NCBI RefSeq assembly: GCF_039541915.1
Contig: NZ_BAABHD010000012.1
Span: 1-64,000 of the forward strand
Direction of reading: 5' to 3'
Source: Nibrella saemangeumensis
Lineage (GTDB): Bacteria; Bacteroidota; Bacteroidia; Cytophagales; Spirosomataceae
Length of the DNA: 64,000 bases
Position numbers and translations under genes: made by a program
In this document: positions 53,416-61,681 of the stretch, one piece after another
Layout of the letters: every line of letters begins with the position of its first letter
Numbering within the stretch: position 1 is the first letter of the stretch
The notes under the pieces: generated by a model
Database searches by the model: none
The model's input: the letters and a program-made list of their open reading frames with translations, nothing else
What the model was told of the DNA's origin: nothing

Positions 53416-53755
53416 AAATCCATTCTTCGGCCTCATCCTGATGCACTAGGAGTTCTGCCCTCGTCCTGAATAAGGTTTTCTGTCCGGGAGACAATGCCAC
53501 GTTTACACTAACCCGGGGCATGCCGGCATGATCCCCTAAAGGCTTAATATCATATATGACCTGGCTCATCACCAGCTCGTAATTTTCTGCGCGGAGCCGG
53601 ACTGCGGAGGTACTCATCAGGCTGCCATCCAGAATTATCTGAATGATTTCTCCCTGAAAATACGATGTTTGCTCTGTAACTTCGTAGGGTTGAGCTATCC
53701 AGACTGTATCGCCAACCAAAAAGGGAACTTCTTGAAATTTCAGGGAAATTTTCAT
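53411..53755 (-). CDS. Orphan protein, paralogue of 43073-43462
   Basis: 114 residues, no signal peptide. The shared pattern with 43073-43462 covers the N-terminus (MKISLKFQEVPFLVGDTVWI), a middle [IV]-x-Y-[ED]-I-[LK]-P element and a C-terminal K-x-LF-x-[TR]. It is acidic at the C-terminus. Function unknown. Confidence 0.7.
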   Translation of the reverse strand: MKISLKFQEVPFLVGDTVWIAQPYEVTEQTSYFQGEIIQIILDGSLMSTSAVRLRAENYELVMSQVIYDIKPLGDHAGMPRVSVNVALSPGQKTLFRTRAELLVHQDEAEEWIS

Positions 53756-53991
53756 AGTCGTACAGTTGAAAGATTGAGATGAAAGCTTTGTTCGAAAAGC
53801 GCTGTAGCCGGATTTTTGATGAAGGCTAAATATAAAGCTAACACATCAACATGAAGATTACGTGAGGCTTTAGCCCTTGTTGTAAATAATGTCGCTTCCC
53901 TGAATATATAAGAAGGTTTGCAGTACGCTCAGTCGTTTTTCGCTGAATTAACTCAACGCATACAAGCAAACGGTTTAAACAGAAACCAGTT

Positions 53992-54462
53992 TCAGATAGA
54001 CTCGACTTCCTGTAAAGACCGCTGTATATGACGGTTTAGATAGATCCGCTGATCGTCTAAAAAGAAAGTCACCTCTCCGGTATGGTCACACCTGAAGAAA
54101 ACTCCATTTGGAAAATAGCCGACACCCGCATGATGGTAGCAATTCAGCCGGCTGCTAAGCTGCTGATCGGGTTCTTTTGCTGCCGATGCGGGTATACGCT
54201 GGCGCAACCAGCTCACCAGCGACGTTATATCCTGAACTTTCCCATGTACGCCCACCTCGTCGGTGAAGTCAATGCGATGGCCCAATTGCTCGGCGTTATT
54301 CAGTAAACCGTCCAGCAAAATGACTACCTCGCAGAAAGCCGGTTGCCAGGAGGTATCTCCGGGAGAGGGTTGATTAAAAACAGGCGACTTCAGAATCTGG
54401 TGGAGACGCTGCCCGTCGTGAGCCAGCTGAGTCTGGGTGAGAGAAGAAAGTAAAGGGTTCAT
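53992..54462 (-). CDS. Orphan protein in the three-gene cassette
   Basis: 156 residues. The helical N-terminal half (TQTQLAHDGQRLHQIL, then VVILLDGLLNNAEQLG) precedes a mixed region with a Cys-His pair (NCYHHAG) and a C-terminal helix. No family recognised. It starts directly after the stop of 54463-54954, so the two are surely cotranscribed. The copy of the cassette at 47 kb lacks this gene. Confidence 0.7.
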   Translation of the reverse strand: MNPLLSSLTQTQLAHDGQRLHQILKSPVFNQPSPGDTSWQPAFCEVVILLDGLLNNAEQLGHRIDFTDEVGVHGKVQDITSLVSWLRQRIPASAAKEPDQQLSSRLNCYHHAGVGYFPNGVFFRCDHTGEVTFFLDDQRIYLNRHIQRSLQEVESI

Positions 54463-54954
54463 CTAGTTTTTGGTTAGTTCATACGGCCAAACGCCGGATA
54501 ACAAGGCGTGAGGGGAGGGTTCAAACGAAGTGTCCAGCATACTGCCGTAAAAGTCATCGAGCCCCCAGATTTCTTCGGTTGGTTCGATTAGCTCTCCGGT
54601 GTTTATAAACACATCCGTTAATTTTCCATTCAGGTGTTGGACCAGGTTAAGGTAGAGCTGAGCGTTGGTAATGATTCGGCGCTTAAATTCCTCGCCTTCT
54701 AATCCTGCATTCTGGATGATCATTACCGGCTTAGCGTCAAACCAGACCGAGGCCAGTCGCCACCGGTAATGGTTATCAAAAAAGTGGTCTTTGTAATATC
54801 TGATGAGCACTTTTTCCTTCACCGCTCTGAGGATTGGATTCTGTTCCGAAAACGTAGTTGCCTCCGGAAGATGATTGTAATAACACCCTACCAGCACACT
54901 CAGATCATTATCTTCCCGTTCGGGAATCCGGTTATACAGGTCCAGTGGTGTCAT
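54463..54954 (-). CDS. Orphan protein, paralogue of 46874-47365
   Basis: 163 residues from the ATG at 54954, chosen because the paralogue begins at the same residue (MTPLDLYNRIPERED). The two share most of PEREDNDLSVL, WRLASVWF, PVMIIQNAGL and EPSPH...LSGVWPY. Conserved Trp, Tyr and Asp residues suggest a folded cytoplasmic domain. Function unknown. A purine-rich tract AGGAAGG lies before the ATG. Confidence 0.78.
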   Translation of the reverse strand: MTPLDLYNRIPEREDNDLSVLVGCYYNHLPEATTFSEQNPILRAVKEKVLIRYYKDHFFDNHYRWRLASVWFDAKPVMIIQNAGLEGEEFKRRIITNAQLYLNLVQHLNGKLTDVFINTGELIEPTEEIWGLDDFYGSMLDTSFEPSPHALLSGVWPYELTKN

Positions 54955-54955
54955 C

Positions 54956-55162
54956 TCAATCAATCCTTCCTGACGGGTAAGGAAAAAAAGGCTGTTCAAT
55001 CAGAACAGGTATTAATCGATACGCTGCCGCAGGACGGTAACCAATTCCCGCAGCTCCCGGACCTACCCGGCCAAGGGGCTGGTAAATCGACTGATTACTT
55101 TCGATTACGGGCTGAAAGGCCCGGACCAGCTGATTGATTATTTTGACTAAGTTGAATAACAT
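54956..55162 (-). CDS. Small orphan protein, paralogue of 47343-47576
   Basis: 68 residues with an amphipathic N-terminal helix (LVKIINQLVRAFQPVIES) and a Pro/Gly/Arg-rich tail. It ends 1 nt before the ATG of the next gene. The paralogue at 47 kb has the same position before its 163-residue partner. Confidence 0.65.
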   Translation of the reverse strand: MLFNLVKIINQLVRAFQPVIESNQSIYQPLGRVGPGAAGIGYRPAAAYRLIPVLIEQPFFPYPSGRID

Positions 55163-55254
55163 GGTTGTAATGGGTTGACGTGTGAATCTCCACTGGATCA
55201 GGCACCTGATCAGACAAGGTGCATCAGGTGATTACTGACAAAGTCATAACCGGG

Positions 55255-56163
55255 TCAGACCATTTCGGCCATCCGGCTATTTCTGCGTTCTTCAGCGGCC
55301 TCTTTTTTGACATGAACTGGCACCAGGCCAGCCATTTCGCCGATAACATTGACTAACTCTGATCCGGATGGAATAACAATTTTCGTATTCGCACTTAAAG
55401 AATTCTCCAGTGCTTCCAGTTTGCGGAGCAGTTGCGCATTGCCGGTAAAGTACTCGTCGGCGGCCACATTTACCAGTTTAATGGCTTCGGCTTCCCCTTC
55501 GGCATGCAGTACTTTTGCCCGCTTGTATCCTTCGGCTTCTTTGATTTTGGCCCGTTTAACGCCATCCGCCACCGTTTCGGCCGCCGTTGCATAATCGATA
55601 GCCGCAATTTTCTCATTCTCAGCTTTGACTACTTTGTTCATAGTCTCCTGCACGTCTTTTGGAGGGTCTATCTCCTTCAGTTCGGTTCGTATGATAACGA
55701 TGCCCCAGTTAGCCGTCTCGTTTTTCAGGGTACTATGGAGTTCGGCGTTCATTTTACCCCGCTCGCTGTTGGCCGAGCGCAACGTGAGCGTTCCTATAAT
55801 GTTTCTCAGGGTGCTGCGGGCCAGATTGACTATTTGTATTTTGTAATCATTGACATTGTATTGTGAGCTCTTGACACTCTCCTCGGTTTCAATGACTCTG
55901 AAGTAGACCTGAGCGTCTACCCTGGCATTCAGGTTATCGTTGGTGATGATTTCCTGGGGCTGGGCGTCGACCATTTGCTCGGTTGTGTTGACCTTATACA
56001 TTTTGTCGATAAACGGAATGATCCAGTGAAAGCCCGGACCCGCAAATTTGTTGTATCTGCCAAGCCGCTCAATTAAACCTCTGTGCGTGGGACGTACTAT
56101 TTTAACGCCCGCCAGAAAGATGCCTATCAGGATGACCAGAAGCAAAACCCATGTCGTTTCCAT
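55255..56163 (-). CDS. SPFH/stomatin-family membrane protein
   Basis: 302 residues. An N-terminal membrane anchor (WVLLLVILIGIFLAGV) is followed by the SPFH/band-7 domain (RPTHRGLIERLGRYNKFAGPG...) and a long helix (AEGYKRAKVLHAEGEAEAIK). It resembles QmcA/HflK-type proteins that form membrane cages and often modulate proteases such as FtsH. No NfeD partner lies adjacent. The gene stands alone between the orphan cassette and an outer-membrane barrel gene. Confidence 0.9.
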   Translation of the reverse strand: METTWVLLLVILIGIFLAGVKIVRPTHRGLIERLGRYNKFAGPGFHWIIPFIDKMYKVNTTEQMVDAQPQEIITNDNLNARVDAQVYFRVIETEESVKSSQYNVNDYKIQIVNLARSTLRNIIGTLTLRSANSERGKMNAELHSTLKNETANWGIVIIRTELKEIDPPKDVQETMNKVVKAENEKIAAIDYATAAETVADGVKRAKIKEAEGYKRAKVLHAEGEAEAIKLVNVAADEYFTGNAQLLRKLEALENSLSANTKIVIPSGSELVNVIGEMAGLVPVHVKKEAAEERRNSRMAEMV

Positions 56164-56279
56164 TTTTATTACGTTAAAAGGATAAATAAAAAACTGGTAA
56201 GTTTATAGACAGGGCTGCGGAGTTGGTAAAAACCCCTCCACGAATAAAGGGGTTCTACGCCATTGACCGTTGCTACGCC

Positions 56280-57149
56280 TTAGAACGTCCAGCCCAGGCT
56301 GGCGCTCAGCACCCGTCGTTGCGAACCCGCAAAGCCGATGCTGTTCACGGCCTGAATCGCGTTGGCAAAGCCGTGGTGGTAAGTCAGGTCCAGCAGGACC
56401 GGCCCCATATCGAAGCCTAGTTGAGCCAGTCCGTTGACGGTGCCGCTCTTGATCTCCGATTTATTCAGGTTAAATGAGCGGCTGTTGGCGCTGATCCGGT
56501 TAGCATATTCAAGACCAGCCTGCAGCCGGACGGCGGAGATACCCCGCAGGGACTGAACCAGTTTGTAGCCTATATATACCGGCACCTGCAGGTATTGGAT
56601 GTTGATCTGGTCCTGAATGGAGCTGACGCTAGTGCCGTCACCAGCCCGGAAATAATTGGAACTGGAGGCAAAGTACTCGGCACCCAGTTGCCCATAGAGC
56701 CGTCCTCCTGCCCGAAACAGAGCGCCAGCCTGGTACCCCAGACGACCTGATAACTGATCGCCATTCAGCGTCTCACCAGCAAAACGGGTGGTGTTCAGGC
56801 CGGCGTATATGGCGTAGGCGAAATTATTATAACCTTTACTCTTCTGCTCCCGGCTGGCAGGTCGGGCAGACGCTGCCGTATTGACATCATCCGTGCGGGA
56901 AGGTATTGTAGAGATGGTTTCCTGGGGAGCAGGGCGAACCGCTTCATTCGTATGGTTCACCATTGGGGCCGTTACCGTAATTCCGGCGTTCCCGGGTAGG
57001 GTGTCACCAGACAGGGAAGATCGGCTGCTTTTTAGAGAATCAGCGGATAAGGTCTGCATACTGCCGGTTGTAGGGGTAGAGGTTGTCTGGCCCCGGGCCA
57101 GGCCGGTACTTAGCAGACAAGCTGCCAATAAGGTAAGATGCGCTTTCAT
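56280..57149 (-). CDS. PorT-like outer-membrane beta-barrel protein
   Basis: 289 residues. The signal peptide (LLAACLLSTGLARGQ) is followed by ~80 Ser/Thr/Pro-rich, probably disordered residues and an eight-strand barrel from about residue 108, ending in VLSASLGWTF with a terminal Phe. QVPVYIGYKL is the element typical of the PorT / OMP_b-brl_2 family. A similar C-terminal fragment remains at 53129-53194. Role not clear. Confidence 0.82.
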   Translation of the reverse strand: MKAHLTLLAACLLSTGLARGQTTSTPTTGSMQTLSADSLKSSRSSLSGDTLPGNAGITVTAPMVNHTNEAVRPAPQETISTIPSRTDDVNTAASARPASREQKSKGYNNFAYAIYAGLNTTRFAGETLNGDQLSGRLGYQAGALFRAGGRLYGQLGAEYFASSSNYFRAGDGTSVSSIQDQINIQYLQVPVYIGYKLVQSLRGISAVRLQAGLEYANRISANSRSFNLNKSEIKSGTVNGLAQLGFDMGPVLLDLTYHHGFANAIQAVNSIGFAGSQRRVLSASLGWTF

Positions 57150-57269
57150 AAGCTTGTTATAAACGGAATGGATTAGACAAAATTGGAAAGTAAGTGCGGA
57201 GAGAAAGCCAGGGTGGTAATACAGGGCTGTTTACCGGGATTGTAGTCTCCTTACGTAAGGCCAAGTCGG

Positions 57270-57468
57270 TTACCCGATTTTATAACGGGTTCGAATTGAC
57301 GGGTGGGCATCCTCTGGCGAATAGTACCCTGGTTTATATACGTTGGTGTATACCGTAGCGTACTATCAGAGGGGTTATATACTTACTACGAAGAAAGTTA
57401 GAAACAAGTTCAGTAGTATGTATTAAAAATGAAGATTTGTTAATACATATGAGCGTATGTGCTCAGGA
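57270..57468 (+). repeat. Dispersed intergenic repeat, copy 2 (about 199 bp)
   Basis: Homologous to 53221-53415. It contains the inverted repeat GTATTAA (57420-57426) and TTAATAC (57440-57446), which is also in the core copy at 48600-48626 but is damaged in copy 1. The gap 57150-57493 has no other feature I can name. Confidence 0.65.
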
Positions 57469-57493
57469 CGTCTTACAGGCTCGAACGCACTGT

Positions 57494-57706
57494 CTATACT
57501 AATCCGGTAATGGTATAGACTCCTTCGTCAATGCTGACCTTTAAACTTCTCCCAATCCATTGGTCCAGGTCAATGCCCGGCGTATTATTGGCACCAACCC
57601 TGACCCCTTTGTCGAGGATCACATTCTCTCCCCAGAACCTGACAGGAACCCGGCAAATGAACTCATCGGCTGTCCGGGTAAATAAATAATCAAATATGAT
57701 AGTCAT
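57494..57706 (-). CDS. Small orphan protein
   Basis: 70 residues, beta-rich (FICRVPVRFWGENVILDKG, then LKVSIDEGVYTITG). No signal peptide. Its general look resembles the 43073/53411 paralogues, without convincing alignment. Support is moderate. Confidence 0.5.
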   Translation of the reverse strand: MTIIFDYLFTRTADEFICRVPVRFWGENVILDKGVRVGANNTPGIDLDQWIGRSLKVSIDEGVYTITGLV

Positions 57707-57851
57707 AACCGAGTTGGGTTAAAGGTGGGTAGAGTTAATGTACTTCCGGGCAAAGAGACCAAAAGAATCGTTTACAGCCAACAGCACAATGGCTCATCCG
57801 TCAACGGGTGTGAGGTGAGTAAATCTGCAAGGGTCGAATCCGGCAGCTTTC

Positions 57852-58229
57852 TCAAACGGTGACGAAAGAGTCTGATTTCCAGGCCAGCCGGTGTGCATTA
57901 AGGCCTGCGGGAGATAGGACACCAAACCCTCCAGGTAGCTTTCCGGCTTCCGTAAAGTAGGGGTTGAATTCGGCCCACTGCTCTTCTCTGGCTAAAAAGA
58001 TGTCGACGGTCTGCACCGAATCCTGGAAAAAAGCCGGCTGGGGCCTTCGGAACGGCAGAGCCGCAATTCGATACGATTGGGGCGGACTCCCTGGTTCAGC
58101 TCCGCTCATAATGAACCGCTGTCCATAGTGAAACCCCGCTAACGAGCTGACGCTTACCTGAGGTGACAGGGCATGAAAGTGTTGCCGGCCGGGATCGTCG
58201 TAAGCAAAAAAATGGATGGAGATAGGCAT
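57852..58229 (-). CDS. Hypothetical protein
   Basis: 125 residues, no signal peptide or membrane segment; Pro, Phe and His are frequent (MPISIHFFAYDDPG). No family recognised. The opposite strand has no competing ORF. Confidence 0.5.
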   Translation of the reverse strand: MPISIHFFAYDDPGRQHFHALSPQVSVSSLAGFHYGQRFIMSGAEPGSPPQSYRIAALPFRRPQPAFFQDSVQTVDIFLAREEQWAEFNPYFTEAGKLPGGFGVLSPAGLNAHRLAWKSDSFVTV

Positions 58230-58459
58230 GACAAAGCGTGTTTAGATGAAACGAACGGGCAAGTCCTGAGTGGAATCCCGCGGCTGGGGCTGGAAGAAGG
58301 CTAATGAGGAACCCGGTTCGTTACTATATTCCTCAACGACGAACCTGTGTTGGTCTCAATCCAAACGAAGCTATAGCTGTATAACCCCATTCCGGGGTAT
58401 TAGTTCAATACCTAAGGTAAAAGCCGGCACTGCCTGCATTTACCACCAAAGCACCCTGT

Positions 58460-58762
58460 TTATTTGGCCGTAAGGTATTCCACTACTGACTGGCTGTCGG
58501 AAAAATAAAGGCGCTCGGTATCGTTGCCCCAGTTTTTGAGATCGACCTCGAAATTGTCTACATACTGAATAGACACATCAAACGAAAGTGGGTTACGGTC
58601 AGAAACTCGTTGTAAGTTTTTGGCTCGCCGGAAATGAAGACGAAAGCTCGTCGAGCCGTCGTGGTAGTTTGTTAATGACTGGAAATTGGTGAGGACATAA
58701 CCACTTTTTGTCGGGGTAGTATATTCCTTTATTTTCCGAAGTTTTCTGGCTAAATCATCCAT
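58460..58762 (-). CDS. Small orphan protein
   Basis: 100 residues from the ATG at 58762 (MDDLARKLRKIKEY); a longer frame to 58885 overlaps the methyltransferase gene and has poor sequence. It is mixed alpha/beta with SFRLHFRRAKN and VQYVDNFEVDL-like strands. Function unknown. Confidence 0.6.
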   Translation of the reverse strand: MDDLARKLRKIKEYTTPTKSGYVLTNFQSLTNYHDGSTSFRLHFRRAKNLQRVSDRNPLSFDVSIQYVDNFEVDLKNWGNDTERLYFSDSQSVVEYLTAK

Positions 58763-58871
58763 TGTTTTGCGTTTTGGTGATGATAAACATTCGTTATATA
58801 ATTTGCAGTTAGGCGGGTATAGTCTTAAAGGGTAATATGGAGAAATGAATAGGTATTCAGGTGACAGGCCT

Positions 58872-59774
58872 TTATACTTTTTCAAAGACCAGCCGATAAT
58901 GTTCCATCGTCTCCTGCTGAAAGCACACCCGGTTCGGGCTCACCCGAAAAACGGCAATCAGGTCCTGAAACGCTTTATTGGTCAGCAGGCGGGGGAGCAG
59001 CGAGGCATAGAGTGCATATTTTTTCAGGTGAAACGCCCGGAACCGTTTGCGCCACTGCCCGATGGTTTCGATATAGTCGAGCCGGCCGCTGCTCTGCGAA
59101 ATGAGCTTGAACCGGGGCTGGGCATTGCGGATAACCTGCTCAGGTCCATATGGCAGCCATGAACCGGGGAATTGGGCAATCATCAGCGCCAGCGCATACG
59201 AGGGAGAATCTTTTGGTGTCTTCACGCTGATCTCTTCCAGTGGAATCATGTTCTTGCCAAAGACCATCGTCTGCATATAATACCGGCCACCAACGGGCAG
59301 GAGGTCAGCCAACTTGCTGAAAAATGTGGCATAAACTTCATCCTGCTGCCCGGCCTTGTACTGCTCAATGGAACAGAAATGCTCCATGCCCCCAATGCAG
59401 GTTACCGCGTCGAAGATCCCATAGTCTGCCGGGGTAATCAGGCGGCAGTCTTTCACCTCCACCGTCAGTCCATTTTGCACACAGGCGGCTGCCTGAGCGG
59501 TGGACAGAGTTACCCCGCGTCCCTGGGCACCAATCCCCTTGATATACGTTAGAAATGGCCCCCAGCCACAACCCATATCCAGGACTTTAGAACCTTTGGT
59601 AATGCCGAGACTTTCGGAGATAAAGCGGTGTTTCTGGCGCTGAGCCTCCTCCAGGGTCAGCGAAAAGTCACCGTTGTACATCGCTCCGCTGTAGTCGCCG
59701 GTTTCGCCTACACTCAGGCGAAAAATCTGGTCAATGGTGGAGTAGGTAAACTCCAGGTCTTGTTGAGATGCCAT
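58872..59774 (-). CDS. Cyclopropane-fatty-acid-synthase-like methyltransferase
   Basis: 300 residues. SAM-binding motif I is VLDMGCGWGPFLTY near residue 65, followed by GRGVTLSTAQAA and CIGGMEHFCS, as in the CFA synthase / mycolic acid methyltransferase family. The ~70 residues before motif I contain the substrate-entrance helices (YSTIDQIFRLSVG). It is likely to modify double bonds of acyl chains, with the desaturase encoded 53 nt upstream supplying them; this coupling is inferred. Final product could be a cyclopropane or methyl-branched fatty acid. Confidence 0.85.
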   Translation of the reverse strand: MASQQDLEFTYSTIDQIFRLSVGETGDYSGAMYNGDFSLTLEEAQRQKHRFISESLGITKGSKVLDMGCGWGPFLTYIKGIGAQGRGVTLSTAQAAACVQNGLTVEVKDCRLITPADYGIFDAVTCIGGMEHFCSIEQYKAGQQDEVYATFFSKLADLLPVGGRYYMQTMVFGKNMIPLEEISVKTPKDSPSYALALMIAQFPGSWLPYGPEQVIRNAQPRFKLISQSSGRLDYIETIGQWRKRFRAFHLKKYALYASLLPRLLTNKAFQDLIAVFRVSPNRVCFQQETMEHYRLVFEKV

Positions 59775-59827
59775 TGGTCATTATGAGTTTAATAGAATGA
59801 TAGCTGAGATGTGCCAGGAGGACCGGT

Positions 59828-60916
59828 CTAGGCGGCCCGCCCCATCGTTTTCAGAAGCCGGTAATGCGAGTGAAGCGCCGAGAAAAATGTAGGGTTTTCC
59901 AGATAAGGCAGGTCGAAGTCACGAGCTGTTTGTTTAACGATGGCGGTTAGGGCCGGATAATGGATGTGGCACACTTTGGGAAACAGGTGGTGTTCAATCT
60001 GGCGATTGAGGCCTCCGCAGAAAAAGGCAGCCACCCTGGAGCGGGGGGCAAAATTCGCGGTGGTGCGTAACTGGTGTGCGGCCCAGGCCTCTTCAATGGC
60101 TCCAGCTTCGTTCGGTACAGGAAAAGCGGTACCTTCAACCACGTGAGCCAGCTGAAAGACTAGGCCCAATACTACCCCTTCCGCCATATGCATGGCTAAA
60201 AATCCCAGCGCTAGTTGCCACCACGTTATATCAAGCACCAGATACGGCAGTACCAGAAACAGGACGTAATAACCTGCCTTGGTCGCAAACAGGATGATGT
60301 ATTCCCGGCGGGGGTGAACGGAGTTGTCGGTATGCCCAATCCGTTTTTTAAAGAATTTCAGATAGTCTTTGCGAAAGACCCACATGAGCGATGTCAGCGT
60401 ATAGAGCAGAAACGCATACCAATGCTGAAAGCGCTGCCACGGCCGCCAGGGCTCATCGGCATCGACACGGATCAGGCCCGGTGCAATCTCGATGTCTTCG
60501 TCGTGACCAGGAATATTGGTATAGGTATGATGAACAACATTATGGGTGATTTTCCAGACATAGGGATTCGCCCCCAAGAAGTAAAAACTGGCACTCAACA
60601 CGTTGTTCACCCACTTTCGGGAAGAAAACGCACCGTGAATGGCATCATGGGACACGTTGAAGCCAATAAAGGCTGCAAACATCCCTAAACCCATGGCCAT
60701 CAGCAGCATTGCCCACGCGCTGAACTGGCCGGAAAGAATCAGGCTGTAGAGCAGGATGTAAGTGCCAAGAAAGAAGATGGCCTTGGTCCACATCGCCCCG
60801 TTTGCATGGGGCGATAAACGCTTTTGTTTGAAATAGGCGTCAACCCGCTGGCGCAGGGTCGCAAAGAAGGACGCCTGTGGCGTGTTGGTGAATTTTAACT
60901 TTATCGGCGTTTGCAT
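59828..60916 (-). CDS. Front-end-type fatty acid desaturase
   Basis: 362 residues with four to six membrane helices. The His boxes are HDAIH, HNVVHH and QIEHH; Gln in the third box is the mark of delta-5/delta-6-type (linoleoyl-CoA) desaturases. There is no N-terminal cytochrome b5 domain. It inserts a double bond in an already unsaturated or long acyl chain. It is cotranscribed with the HxlR regulator (8 nt) and the CFA-like methyltransferase. Confidence 0.9.
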   Translation of the reverse strand: MQTPIKLKFTNTPQASFFATLRQRVDAYFKQKRLSPHANGAMWTKAIFFLGTYILLYSLILSGQFSAWAMLLMAMGLGMFAAFIGFNVSHDAIHGAFSSRKWVNNVLSASFYFLGANPYVWKITHNVVHHTYTNIPGHDEDIEIAPGLIRVDADEPWRPWQRFQHWYAFLLYTLTSLMWVFRKDYLKFFKKRIGHTDNSVHPRREYIILFATKAGYYVLFLVLPYLVLDITWWQLALGFLAMHMAEGVVLGLVFQLAHVVEGTAFPVPNEAGAIEEAWAAHQLRTTANFAPRSRVAAFFCGGLNRQIEHHLFPKVCHIHYPALTAIVKQTARDFDLPYLENPTFFSALHSHYRLLKTMGRAA

Positions 60917-60924
60917 TGCTTTTG

Positions 60925-61257
60925 TCAGTTGAAGATCCGGCCGATTTCCTGCAGCAGTCGCAGGATGGGTAATGCCAGCCGGCCTTTAGAGGTTAACGTA
61001 TACTCGACCCGTGGGGGAATTTCGGCATACACCTTCCGGTCTATGACACCCAACACCACCAGGGCTTTCAATTCCCCCGCCAGCACTTTTTCGCTGATGG
61101 AGGGCAGCATTTCAGCCAGTTGGCTGTAGCGCCGGGTCTCTTCCCCCAGTTGCAGGATGAGATACAGACGCCATTTTCCGGATACCACTTCCAGGGCTTT
61201 GCTGATCAGAATATAATCCGGCTCAGCGGGTAAATCATGTCGGTTCCCTTGTTTCAT
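60925..61257 (-). CDS. HxlR-family transcriptional regulator
   Basis: 110 residues with the HxlR winged helix: LEVVSGKWRLYLILQLGEETRRYSQLAEMLPSISEKVLAGELKALV shortened here as SGKWRLYLIL, LPSISEKVL and RVEYTLTSKGR. The Cys usually found just before the first helix of redox-sensing members is absent (DYILISKALE). It begins the operon with the desaturase and methyltransferase genes, and is probably their regulator. Confidence 0.88.
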   Translation of the reverse strand: MKQGNRHDLPAEPDYILISKALEVVSGKWRLYLILQLGEETRRYSQLAEMLPSISEKVLAGELKALVVLGVIDRKVYAEIPPRVEYTLTSKGRLALPILRLLQEIGRIFN

Positions 61258-61396
61258 CTGATTGACTTCGTGAACATGAACCGATTCCTGTGATCACCCG
61301 GCCGGAGCCGTTGTGAAAGCAGAAAAGAGAAAATGATGCGGTGAAAAACCTGCAGGTGTTACGATGCGGTGAAAGCTAATGAAGGGCCAATCAATG

Positions 61397-61586
61397 GACG
61401 ATTGTCGCCTATACTATGCCGGATTGGGTACTGTGGTAAGTAGGGATTAAAAGGTGAGGGCCCAATCGCTGCCACTTTTGTAAAGGTTATTTACTTACAA
61501 CCAGGTAAGTGGCTAACTAGTTTCAGTAAAAACCTAAAATATGAAAATAATTTTATATATTAATATAGTCGCGTTCGATCCTATGA
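61397..61586 (+). repeat. Conserved upstream element, copy B
   Basis: Homologous to 47781-47956. It has GATTGGG (61422-61428) and CCCAATC (61461-61467) as a perfect 7-bp inverted repeat about 32 nt apart, slightly longer than in copy A. The element lies between the HxlR gene and the SulP gene. Confidence 0.55.
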
Positions 61587-61681
61587 ACCAAAGCGTGGCA
61601 ACGCTGGTATGTTTGGGTAGAGAATCAGGAGAAGTAAATTCGATTCGAGTCCTTACTACTCGTCCGCAGCGTTCCGGTTAA
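61541..61681 (+). CDS. Tiny ORF of 46 codons, copy B
   Basis: The start MKIILYINIVAFDPM matches the ORF at 47912 in frame and in sequence. The remaining ~30 residues differ. It ends inside the stop codon of the convergent SulP gene. Translation is not shown; conservation of the first 15 codons is the only support. Confidence 0.4.
   Translation: MKIILYINIVAFDPMNQSVATLVCLGRESGEVNSIRVLTTRPQRSG

Noticed and set aside
57826..57845. GGTCGAATCC resembling a tRNA T-loop
   Set aside because: No T-stem, acceptor stem or anticodon arm can be built around it.
61636..61655. GATTCGAGTCC resembling a tRNA T-loop
   Set aside because: No cloverleaf can be drawn; it lies inside the tiny ORF.
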